Part shown: in pieces, positions 44,394-52,102 of the stretch | How positions within the stretch are numbered: position 1 is the first letter of the stretch | How the letters are laid out: every line of letters begins with the position of its first letter | NCBI RefSeq assembly: GCF_000511385.1 | Contig: NC_023137.1 | Location: forward strand, 2,797,001-2,861,000 | Reading direction: 5' to 3' | Source of the DNA: Phaeobacter gallaeciensis DSM 26640 | Lineage (GTDB): Bacteria; Pseudomonadota; Alphaproteobacteria; Rhodobacterales; Rhodobacteraceae | Length of the DNA: 64,000 nt | Program-made: the position numbers and the translations under genes | Notes under the pieces: generated by a model | The model's input: only the letters and a program-made list of their open reading frames with translations | Database searches by the model: none | What the model was told of the DNA's origin: nothing

Positions 44394-45178
44394 GCGACGT
44401 CATCCATGTGGTTCAACGTACCCAGACTACGAGCAGCGTGTATCAGGTTTTCTGCATAGGGGCTGACTGGTGCAGCAAAGAAATCAGCACATGATTGATA
44501 GGCTTCGACCAGCCCTTGGCGTAGAACCAAAATCTTGTCAGCATAAGCAGCGGCAAACCCCAGATCGTGAGTCACCACCACATAGGCAGTCTGCGTCTTG
44601 CGCCGCAGCACATCCATTTGGCGGGCGATCTTTTTCTGCACGAGCGCATCCAGCGCGCTCAGTGGCTCATCAAAGAAGATCAATTTAGGGCGGGCGATCA
44701 GGGCTCGCGCGAGGCAGGCTCGCTGTGCCTGCCCCAAGGAGACCTGACCGGGGAGCCGGTTGTAAAACTCCGCCCCCAGCTCGACCTCTTCCAGTGCGGC
44801 AAATACAGCACTCTTCCCCTCGTGGTCGGTAATGTCGCCGCGATGAAGGCTTTCTTGGATTGAGGCGCCAAGCGACTGCCGCGGATTCAATGCAGCCAAT
44901 GGATCCTGCATCACCCAGCGGGTCTGGGGCAGGCCTGGGCGCATAGGTACCACGCCAATAATATTGGTACCCGAGGGCGTGAATACCAGCCTACGGCACG
45001 TGGCGGGCAAGAACCCTTGCACAGCCTTTAGCAAAGTGGATTTACCTGCTCCACTTTCTCCGAGGATGCATAGCATTTTACCCTGCTGGATGTCACAGGA
45101 GACATCGTGCAACAGCATCTTGTTTCCAGCCCTGACTGTAAGGCCTTCGAGTTGAAAGACTGGCTCATTCAGCGGCAT
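44390..45178 (-). CDS. ABC transporter ATP-binding protein, NikE/DppF-like
   Basis: 262 residues with Walker A GESGAGKS, signature VSLGQAQR and Walker B LIFFDEPLSALD. The signature is VSLGQ rather than LSGGQ, a variant near those of NikE-type subunits. It powers the import complex together with the other ATPase, whose 3' end overlaps its start by 14 bases. Confidence 0.92.
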   Translation of the reverse strand: MPLNEPVFQLEGLTVRAGNKMLLHDVSCDIQQGKMLCILGESGAGKSTLLKAVQGFLPATCRRLVFTPSGTNIIGVVPMRPGLPQTRWVMQDPLAALNPRQSLGASIQESLHRGDITDHEGKSAVFAALEEVELGAEFYNRLPGQVSLGQAQRACLARALIARPKLIFFDEPLSALDALVQKKIARQMDVLRRKTQTAYVVVTHDLGFAAAYADKILVLRQGLVEAYQSCADFFAAPVSPYAENLIHAARSLGTLNHMDDVA

Positions 45179-45926
45179 GGGTTAGCTCCGGCTTGACCTT
45201 GTCCCAGCAGCGATGCTCCACCAGCTCGCGGGAATAGGGGTGCTGAGGGTTGGACAAAAGAACATCCGCGGCTCCGCATTCAACAATCCGGCCGCGCTGC
45301 ATGATTGCTATCCGACCTGCGAACCGCGCGGCCAGTGCCAAATCATGGGTCACCATCATCACTGCGATCCCATGTTTGCTGGCAATGCGGCGGGTTTCCT
45401 GCAGCACTTGCGACGCGATCAGCGGATCCAATGCCGAGGTCGGCTCGTCAAGGATCAGCAGTTTCGGCGCGTCTATCAGTGCCATCGCCAGTAACAGGCG
45501 CTGCTGCATGCCCCGGCTCCATTGGTGCGGGTAGCTGCTGCCCAGATCCGGCAGGCCTAGGGCCGATAAAATGTGTCGCTGATGTGAAGCATCAGGTGCC
45601 TTTTTGCGACGGGCCAACTGATCCCATTGCCAGCGCAGGCGGCGTAGCGGATCAAAGCCGTGGGCAGGACTTTGTGGAACATAGGTGATGCCATCTAGGG
45701 TGGTATTTGTCGACGATGCAAAAGCACGCTGCACGCCGTTGAACAGCATATGCCCCTTTGTGGCGCGCGCAGGACGGTTCAGGCCCATCACAGCCCGCAA
45801 AAGCGTAGATTTGCCCGCGCCGGAGCCGCCCACAACAGCCAGCCATTCTGCCGGTGCCATCTCAAGGCTGACATCGTGCAGAATACCCTGTCCGCCAATT
45901 TTGGCGGACAGGGCTTCAATTTTCAT
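45165..45926 (-). CDS. ABC transporter ATP-binding protein, NikD/DppD-like
   Basis: 253 residues from ATG 45926 (MKIEALSAKIGGQG); an in-frame start further upstream lies inside the binding protein gene. Walker A GGSGAGKS, signature WSRGMQQR and Walker B LLILDEPTSALD are present. YVPQSPAHGFDPLRRL is the Q-loop region typical of nickel/oligopeptide ATPases. It starts 13 bases after the binding protein stop. Confidence 0.9.
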   Translation of the reverse strand: MKIEALSAKIGGQGILHDVSLEMAPAEWLAVVGGSGAGKSTLLRAVMGLNRPARATKGHMLFNGVQRAFASSTNTTLDGITYVPQSPAHGFDPLRRLRWQWDQLARRKKAPDASHQRHILSALGLPDLGSSYPHQWSRGMQQRLLLAMALIDAPKLLILDEPTSALDPLIASQVLQETRRIASKHGIAVMMVTHDLALAARFAGRIAIMQRGRIVECGAADVLLSNPQHPYSRELVEHRCWDKVKPELTHAAE

Positions 45927-45939
45927 TAGAGGTGGCAGA

Positions 45940-47499
45940 TTACTCGGCAATCGCCAGCTCCGGGTTCGCAAGGTAGGTTTCTGCCGGGTGGATACGATAG
46001 CCCTCAACCTTGCCATTCCCAACCGAAACCTGTGTCTTGTGGAACAGCGGGATTAGCGGCAGATCACGGTTGATAATGGCCTGAACCTCAGCATAGACCG
46101 GTTTACGTTCTTCGCTGGAAAATAGGCCGCGGCCCCTTTCAAGCAGCGCGTCCAACTCCGGGTTAGAGTAGCCAGAGACATTATAACTGCCACCCGTCGC
46201 AACCAGGGTGCTGGGGAAGTAATCAGGATCACCTTGCGGAGCGGTGCCCCAGGCCTGTAGGTGCAAATCAAGTTCACCGGCTTTCAGTGCCTCGTTGTTT
46301 GCGCCAAATTCTCCCATGGCGATTTCCGCACCAAGGCCGATCTGCTGCAGCATGATCTGCGAGATTTCCAGTGTCGGACGTAGCGCAGCACGGCCTTCAT
46401 AGCTTCGGATTTTCAGAACTATGTCCTCGCCGTTCAGCTCGCGGATACCGTTGCTGTCGCTGTCAATGATCCCCGCTTCGTCCAGCATGGACTGCGCTTT
46501 GACCGGATCATAGGACAGGCTGATATCGTCGTTCACCCAGGATTTCATGCTGGCTGGGAAGATGCCATTGGCCGACTGGCCACCGACCCCTGCCAGGGTC
46601 GCCGCAACGATGGTGTCACGGTCCAGGCCCAGCGAAACGGCATTCAAAACCGCCTGGTTGGACAGCGGACCGCCATTCACTCGCGGTTGAAAAAAGAACA
46701 GCCGCGCGGTGGCCTCCGAGAATAGCTGGCCTTTACCCTCTTCCAGCAGCTTAGCGAAATCGGGTTCCGGGTAGTTCGTGACCAGATCGACATCGCCCGC
46801 CTGCAGAGCCAGTGCTGCAACCGAGGGGTCGCCGATCGCGTCGATCACGAGACGGTCCAGTTTAGGTGCGCCGCCCCAGTAGTCAGCAAAGCCTGTCACT
46901 ACATAGGTTTTTTCCGTCTCAGCCTTCTCGAACACAAATGGCCCCGTGCCTACCAGCGGCATTGCCTCGGTGCCGTCTTTCATAACAGCCGCCGAAGGTT
47001 CGGTCAGCGACCATAAAAAAGCTGAGTTAGGCGCATGGGTGCGGAACACCAGCGTATTGTCGTCAAGCAATTCTATACTCTCGATGTTCAGCAGTTTGAC
47101 CAAACGTGGGTTGTTGCCGGGGTGGCCTTCTTCACTCAGCTTTTCGAAAGATTCCTTGACCGCCTGAGCGGTGACATTGGTGCCATCATGGAATTTCACC
47201 CCTTTACGCAGAGTAATTTTCCATTCCCGTTCAGACAGGTTTTCAAAACCGGTGGCAAGCCGTGGTTGGAGAGTCATGTCATAACCAATGCCAATCAGCG
47301 TCTCTGAGACACCTGCCCGGTTGCTGAGCCAGCCATTCTGGCGAGCACGAGGGTCAGGTACACTACTCTTTGGCCCAAATGGCGCGGCAATGACCATTTC
47401 CGTTTTGGGTTCTGCTGCCGCGGGTCCGAAAAATGCTGCCGTGGTAAAGCAGGTCGCTGCCAGCATTTTACTCCAGAACGTGCGTGAGGAATTCGGCAT
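45940..47499 (-). CDS. ABC transporter substrate-binding protein, family 5 (NikA/CntA-like)
   Basis: 519 residues from ATG 47499, with AAGGAC upstream and a signal peptide (MLAATCFTTAAFFGPAAA). The SBP_bac_5 pattern is clear (LATGFENLSEREWKITLRKG, VKFHDGTNVTAQAVKESF, LLDDNTLVFRTHAPNSAFLW, GTGPFVFEK). Family 5 proteins bind peptides, nickel or metal-chelator complexes; length and neighbours are closest to nickel/metallophore systems. The ligand is not settled. A palindrome 50 bases upstream may be a regulator site. Confidence 0.87.
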   Translation of the reverse strand: MPNSSRTFWSKMLAATCFTTAAFFGPAAAEPKTEMVIAAPFGPKSSVPDPRARQNGWLSNRAGVSETLIGIGYDMTLQPRLATGFENLSEREWKITLRKGVKFHDGTNVTAQAVKESFEKLSEEGHPGNNPRLVKLLNIESIELLDDNTLVFRTHAPNSAFLWSLTEPSAAVMKDGTEAMPLVGTGPFVFEKAETEKTYVVTGFADYWGGAPKLDRLVIDAIGDPSVAALALQAGDVDLVTNYPEPDFAKLLEEGKGQLFSEATARLFFFQPRVNGGPLSNQAVLNAVSLGLDRDTIVAATLAGVGGQSANGIFPASMKSWVNDDISLSYDPVKAQSMLDEAGIIDSDSNGIRELNGEDIVLKIRSYEGRAALRPTLEISQIMLQQIGLGAEIAMGEFGANNEALKAGELDLHLQAWGTAPQGDPDYFPSTLVATGGSYNVSGYSNPELDALLERGRGLFSSEERKPVYAEVQAIINRDLPLIPLFHKTQVSVGNGKVEGYRIHPAETYLANPELAIAE

Positions 47500-47938
47500 G
47501 TCATTTGTCCTTAGGTGTTTGACAAGGAAATTTCGAGGAGTCGTATACGTGTTATGTGATACTGTAACAAGCTGTATATAGTTAAACGACCTCGTTGCGC
47601 CTGCTGACAAAAAAGATTCACATCAAGCTTCGAGCATGAGACGGTAAGGACAACGGAAACTTCGGGCTGTCTGGCGCCATCAGGCGGGTAAGACCGCGTG
47701 TTTTTCGCTGTAAACCTGCCTCTACGCCGCCGGAAGTCTGCTTGGATCCTTTGGTGACCGATGGTCTAATATCAACCAATGTCCGCTTTCGCGGTTCTAG
47801 CGCGATGGCAACGGAATGGACGCATCCCAGTTTGGGTTGTTAGGTCTCTTGCGTGATAACCCCGTGAAACCATCGATCGGGCATTGCACGAAAACTCGAC
47901 CAGCTCGCTCACTTGATACCTTAGTTCAAACGGATTTA
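47500..47938. other. Control interval upstream of the ABC importer
   Basis: 439 bases between the importer and a LysR gene on the same strand. It contains TGTTA-N10-TAACA at 47550-47569. Nothing else was recognised. Confidence 0.5.
47550..47569. promoter_or_regulatory. TGTTA-N10-TAACA palindrome, possible operator of the importer operon
   Basis: The inverted repeat lies 51 bases upstream of the binding protein start, in AT-rich sequence where a promoter is expected. Spacing differs from the usual Zur box (TGTTATA-N-TATAACA), so metal control is possible but not shown. Confidence 0.35.
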
Positions 47939-48820
47939 TTAAGCCGTTCGATGTACTTCCCAAAAGGCTGACAATGCCTCGGACATCGGGTCACCAGCAA
48001 GCCGTGCAAGGACGATTTCGCGTGGGGCCGGTGGGTCAAGGGGCACCTTAACGAGACCCGGGTGATGTTCTGGCGCAGCAAGATCAGCAATGATGGTCGC
48101 ACCCAGTTTCGCACGCACAAGGGCCAAAAGCGATGTTATCTGTTGCGCCTCATGGCGGACGTCCGGAACGACGCCAGCCTGGGCGAACCACGCCCTTACC
48201 AAGGGCTCTGACCCGCCTTTGGTCATGACGAACGGCAATTGCAAAAGGTCCTTCGGTGTAAGCCGCCCGGGCCAAACCCGGTCAGCCGGCAGCAAGGCGA
48301 CCAAGTGATCATCGGCCAGCGGGAGTTGGTCCAGTGAAGGATCATCTTGTGCCAACGTTATGGCGACATCTACGACGCCGGTCTTCAAAGCTTCAGCCAT
48401 CTCCGCCTCGGGGATTTCGCGCACAGCAAGACGGATTTTGGGAAATCGGTTTTGATAGTCTCCCAGAAGTTGAGGCAAGAGCCGGGTCGAGGCGGACGCG
48501 CCGATAGAACCGATGCGCAAGGCCCCGGTTTTCTTGCGTTTCAGGGCGGTCACATCCTCCCATGCGTCTTGGCGCAGGAGTGCCTCACGATGGCCTAGTT
48601 CTGCGAGACGCTTACCTTCTGCCGTTAGGCTGATCTGCCCGCCGATCCGGCGCGTCGCTACGATCCCGGATTTGTGTTCGAGCGCTGCGATGGCGCGGCT
48701 GACAGCGGGTTGCGAAACTCCCAAGGCATTTGCGGCCCGCGTGATGCTACCAGTCTCTTGGATCAAGGGCAGGGCACGCAAAGCGATGATGGGAACGGTA
48801 TCAAGAAGACGCAGGCTCAT
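47939..48820 (-). CDS. LysR family regulator, divergent from the aminotransferase
   Basis: 293 residues. HTH at 15-60 (LPLIQETGSITRAANALGVS, QPAVSRAIAALEHKSGIV) and an effector domain with DVAITLAQDD and LLALVRAKLGATI. It is only 49 bases from the divergent aminotransferase start, and a T-N11-A palindrome overlaps its own start codon, so it almost certainly regulates itself and the aminotransferase/AEC operon. The effector is probably an amino or keto acid; inferred. Confidence 0.92.
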   Translation of the reverse strand: MSLRLLDTVPIIALRALPLIQETGSITRAANALGVSQPAVSRAIAALEHKSGIVATRRIGGQISLTAEGKRLAELGHREALLRQDAWEDVTALKRKKTGALRIGSIGASASTRLLPQLLGDYQNRFPKIRLAVREIPEAEMAEALKTGVVDVAITLAQDDPSLDQLPLADDHLVALLPADRVWPGRLTPKDLLQLPFVMTKGGSEPLVRAWFAQAGVVPDVRHEAQQITSLLALVRAKLGATIIADLAAPEHHPGLVKVPLDPPAPREIVLARLAGDPMSEALSAFWEVHRTA

Positions 48821-48833
48821 AACCGTTGGTTAT
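48819..48833. promoter_or_regulatory. LysR-type palindrome in the 49-base divergent region
   Basis: ATAACC-GTT-GGTTAT is perfectly symmetric and contains T-N11-A (T48820, A48832). It overlaps the first bases of the LysR gene. Confidence 0.5.
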
Positions 48834-48869
48834 TTGTTTATGGTCGACTTGTCACGCAAAGCATGAGGC

Positions 48870-50054
48870 ATGACCTATCTTACCCCCCACACGATACCTC
48901 TGTCCCGTGCCGCCGCGGCGCTTCAAGACAATCCGTTGCGGGCGCTTTATCCCCTGGCTGCGCGCGATGGTATGATTTCACTGGCCAACGGCCACCCCTC
49001 GCCAGACGCCTGCGATCACTTCGGTTTGCGAAATGCTCTTGATGCAGCAGCGGCTGACCCAATGGCATGGCGCTATGGTCCAACCGCCGGTGACCCACGA
49101 CTGCGGCGCGCGCTTGCTGATCTGTCGGGGGCCCAGCCAGACAACGTTATCCTCACGTCTGGCGCACAGCAAGGGATCGACCTGGCAGTACGAACGCTGT
49201 GCGATCCTGGCGATACTGTTTTGGTGCCAGAGGCACTCTATCCCGCAACACTGTCGGTCCTCACAGCTTGCGGTGTCACAGCCCTACCTGTTTCTGAAGA
49301 CACTGACGGGCTTTGCCTCGAAGCGTTGGACCAAGCCATTCAGGACAGTAAAGCGCGGGTTCTCTATCTCACACCCACGTTTGGGAACCCCACCGGATCG
49401 GTCCTGAGCGAAGACCACAGAGGCGCGCTGTTGGCGCTCTGCGCCCGGATGGGTGTGTCGATCCTTGAGGACGACCCTTATCGTGATCTATGGTTTGCCG
49501 TGCCGCCGCCACCATCCCTGTGGGAGATGGCCGGGGATCGCGGTGCGCGGGTGATTGCGTTTCGGTCCTGCTCCAAGTCCATCGCACCGGGTCTACGGAT
49601 CGGTTGGATGCTCGCTCCTCATGAGCTCGCGCCACATCTGACCGCGATGAAACAGGCAAGCGATCTGCAATCGAGTGGTACAGCACAAATGGTGGCTCTG
49701 ACATATCTGTCTTCCGGGCGGTTCGATGACTGGCTGATCAAGGTGCGCGCACTCTACCGGCGGCGGCACGATGCCTTACAGACAGGGCTTGTTGCAGCAG
49801 GCTTTGACGCGCCTGCCGTGACAGGCGGCATGTTCTTGTGGGCCCAACTGCCCAAGCAGATCGATATGGCGCGCCTTTTCGAGTCTGCAGTTGCCCAAGG
49901 CGTGCTCTACGCGCCAGGCGCGGCCTTTGCAGCGAGCAGCCCAGATGGTGAGATCGCACGCTACGCCCGGTTCTGCTTTGCTTCCAACGGCTTGGAACGG
50001 TTGAAACAGGCAACTGATCGCCTGGCTGATGCAGTGCGTCTGTCAGCACAATGA
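48870..50054 (+). CDS. PLP-dependent aminotransferase, class I/II (LysN/MocR-like fold)
   Basis: 394 residues. The PLP lysine is K236 (RSCSKSIAPGLRIGW). Other motifs: SGAQQGIDLAVRTL, LTPTFGNPTGSVL and EDDPYRDLWF. The C-terminal GMFLWAQLP is typical of 2-aminoadipate/aromatic-type transaminases related to LysN and to the aminotransferase domain of MocR regulators, here without a GntR HTH. It is divergent from a LysR gene and overlaps the AEC permease by four bases, suggesting transport and transamination of one amino or keto acid. Substrate unknown. Confidence 0.88.
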   Translation: MTYLTPHTIPLSRAAAALQDNPLRALYPLAARDGMISLANGHPSPDACDHFGLRNALDAAAADPMAWRYGPTAGDPRLRRALADLSGAQPDNVILTSGAQQGIDLAVRTLCDPGDTVLVPEALYPATLSVLTACGVTALPVSEDTDGLCLEALDQAIQDSKARVLYLTPTFGNPTGSVLSEDHRGALLALCARMGVSILEDDPYRDLWFAVPPPPSLWEMAGDRGARVIAFRSCSKSIAPGLRIGWMLAPHELAPHLTAMKQASDLQSSGTAQMVALTYLSSGRFDDWLIKVRALYRRRHDALQTGLVAAGFDAPAVTGGMFLWAQLPKQIDMARLFESAVAQGVLYAPGAAFAASSPDGEIARYARFCFASNGLERLKQATDRLADAVRLSAQ

Positions 50055-50956
50055 CCGGGGCAAGCTCAATCGTTCAGGCCCTTGCGCCAGATGTCATGAT
50101 TATCGCGCTCGGCATGCTGCTTGGACGGGTCTTCGAAAGCAACCTGTGGCCCGCCCTAGATAAGCTCTGCTTTTATGTCTTCTTCCCCGCCCTCATGTTC
50201 ACTGCGGCGGCCGCACGTCCGATTGGCATTGAGGACATTGCGTCTATCGGCGTTGCCGTCTGGGTCTTGATGGGTCTTGGCCTTGTCTTAGCTTTGCCGC
50301 TGCGGAGGCTTGGGCCTGTGTCCTTCCTGGATTTCGCTGGTGTCTGGCAGACGGCCTGGCGTTTCAACGCGGGACTTGCCTTTGTGGTGGCTCAGGCACT
50401 GCCGCCAGAGGCTGCTGCATTGATGGCGGTTGCCATCGGCTTGGCTGTGCCTCTGGCCAATGTCCTCGCCGTAGGCGCGCTAGCACATGGAGCCGGTCAG
50501 ACTGTCGTACCTGTGTTCAAATCGATTGTGATAAACCCTTTTTTTCTGGCCAGCAGTGCCGGGCTACTTGTGGGAACCACGGGCCACACCCTGCCCTATA
50601 CAGCAGAATTGGCCCTAGAGCGACTGGCCGATGTTGCAATACCAGCGGCACTTCTCTCCATTGGAGCATCCCTGAGCTTACGTGTGCTGTCGGGGCTAGA
50701 CGGTCTTACAGGGGGAGTGCACCTGATCAAATTGGTTCTGCTACCGGTTTGCGCGTTCGGACTAGCTAAAGTCATGGAACTGAGCGAGACGCAAACACCT
50801 GTCATCGTGCTCTTCGGCGCCTTACCAACCGCAGCCGCAGCGCAAACGCTGGCCGCGCGCTTCGGCGCAGACCAAAGTGCTCCAGCGGCCATTATTGCCC
50901 AATCAACCGGGTTAGCCTGCATGACACTACCTGTGTGGATAGCGCTCGTCGTTTAG
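50051..50956 (+). CDS. AEC family transporter (auxin efflux carrier-like)
   Basis: 301 residues with about ten helices arranged in the AEC pattern: an N-terminal MIIALGMLLGRVF, LDKLCFYVFFPALMFTAAA, and a C-terminal LFGALPTAAAAQTLAARFG that matches the conserved crossover region. AEC proteins move organic anions such as malonate or amino-acid derivatives. Its start overlaps the aminotransferase stop as ATGA. It probably exports or imports the substrate or product of that enzyme. Confidence 0.9.
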   Translation: MTGASSIVQALAPDVMIIALGMLLGRVFESNLWPALDKLCFYVFFPALMFTAAAARPIGIEDIASIGVAVWVLMGLGLVLALPLRRLGPVSFLDFAGVWQTAWRFNAGLAFVVAQALPPEAAALMAVAIGLAVPLANVLAVGALAHGAGQTVVPVFKSIVINPFFLASSAGLLVGTTGHTLPYTAELALERLADVAIPAALLSIGASLSLRVLSGLDGLTGGVHLIKLVLLPVCAFGLAKVMELSETQTPVIVLFGALPTAAAAQTLAARFGADQSAPAAIIAQSTGLACMTLPVWIALVV

Positions 50957-51340
50957 CATGCAAAGCCCGCCTCGCCACCATGTGCCGCAAGCCAGTTCAG
51001 ACTGGGTTGCGGACTTTAGCAAAAGCGCGGCGAAAGTTCGCTCTGTTCAATGCTCCCGCAGCAAGGAACCGCTGCCCGGATGGCAGATCTCCAAACTTTG
51101 CACAGGGCGTTATCTACGCTTTGCCGCTCCTCTCAGGGAGGTTTCAGTGCCTAGTACAGGTCAATTTGCCAACTCTTCAGCGCTTTCGTTGCTGTGCACG
51201 CGCAACTGCCTCAGATCGGTGTGACCGACCAGCCGGGGCAAGCGCCAGTACATTGAGCTTTCTTGAAAGCACAGTACTCGCTGCATGACGGGAACCGTCA
51301 GACGTCAACCCGGTAAGTCCGCTCTTCCCCGCGACCTACT
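50957..51340. other. Interval before the integrase remnant
   Basis: 384 bases downstream of the AEC gene with no recognised gene, terminator or RNA. It may be remains of an integrated element. Confidence 0.4.
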
Positions 51341-51583
51341 TCATAGTGCATCCAGGTGGCGAGAGGAAAGATCAAACACCGGATTGAAATCCGGCAAGGC
51401 TCGTAGCAGGCCACTGACCTTGGTCGACAACGGATCCTCTCGCGGTCTGCCATTCTTGGGATGTCTTAGCAGAACCACCCCGCGAACCAGATCAACACAG
51501 TTCCAGTCTAAGCCTGCTATTTCGCCTGCGCGCCTTGCGCTCTCACAGCTCGCCTGACGCCACCTTCGCCGCCACCTTGTCAT
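51341..51583 (-). pseudogene. Tyrosine recombinase (phage-type integrase) remnant
   Basis: The frame contains GEIAGLDWNCVDLVRGVVLL, then KNGRPREDPLSTKVSGLLRALP, the box I region and following strands of a tyrosine recombinase catalytic domain. The N-terminal binding domain and the later H-R and catalytic tyrosine boxes are missing. It lies 278 bases from the 3' end of tRNA-Leu, where such integrases are usually found after integration. Confidence 0.75.
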
Positions 51584-51860
51584 GGTTCAAAATTTCGAAC
51601 TCAGTGTGAGCAGCCCAGTCTTTGCCCCTTGCTTTGGCAGGACGGCCTTTGCCTTTCCGACATCATTGCAGGCAACCTTGGCCTGACATCCGGATTTCAG
51701 CTCACAAATAGAAGCCATGAATTACGCATCGTGCGGAAAATATGCGTAAACGAAAACATAATCCTGCACGACCATGGGTCGGCATTCAGGTCATCAGAAC
51801 CCATAACCACATTGTTTTATATGGATAAATAGTCAGACAGGATCAATTCTGTTTGAATGA
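51584..51860. other. Interval between integrase remnant and tRNA-Leu
   Basis: 277 bases without a recognised gene; expected location of the original attachment junction. Confidence 0.4.
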
Positions 51861-51947
51861 TGGTGCGGTCGAGAAGACTCGAACTTCCACGGGTGTTACC
51901 CCACAGCGACCTCAACGCTGCGCGTCTACCAATTCCGCCACGACCGC
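51861..51947 (-). tRNA. tRNA-Leu (anticodon GAG)
   Basis: On the minus strand the acceptor stem GCGGTCG pairs with CGACCGC, followed by discriminator A and an encoded CCA. The D-arm region has GGTAGACGC, the anticodon stem CAGCG/CGCTG encloses TTGAGGT (anticodon GAG, 51911-51913), a long variable arm follows, and the T loop is GTTCGAGTC. Length 87 with CCA fits a class II tRNA. The element-like region lies on its 3' side. Confidence 0.93.
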
Positions 51948-52038
51948 ACTGTCTTGACTTGGTGTAGCGGCGTATAGACGAGCGTGGCGCGGTTGTGAAG
52001 ATGCAAAATGATCAATTTTCAGGCTTTTCGGTAGCCGC

Positions 52039-52071
52039 CAAAAATATGGGGCGGGAAGATCCTCCCGCCCC
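52039..52071 (-). terminator. Rho-independent terminator of the peptidoglycan-binding protein gene
   Basis: A perfect 9-base-pair stem GGGGCGGGA with TCCCGCCCC (52048-52071) is followed on the minus strand by ATATTTTT. Confidence 0.8.
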
Positions 52072-52102
52072 TGTCTAGAAGCCTGATTGGTCGTCAGATT
52101 TC

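Noticed and set aside
41682..47499. Firm assignment of the ABC importer to nickel
   Set aside because: Family 5 binding proteins cover peptides, nickel and chelates. No decisive ligand residues could be read from sequence.
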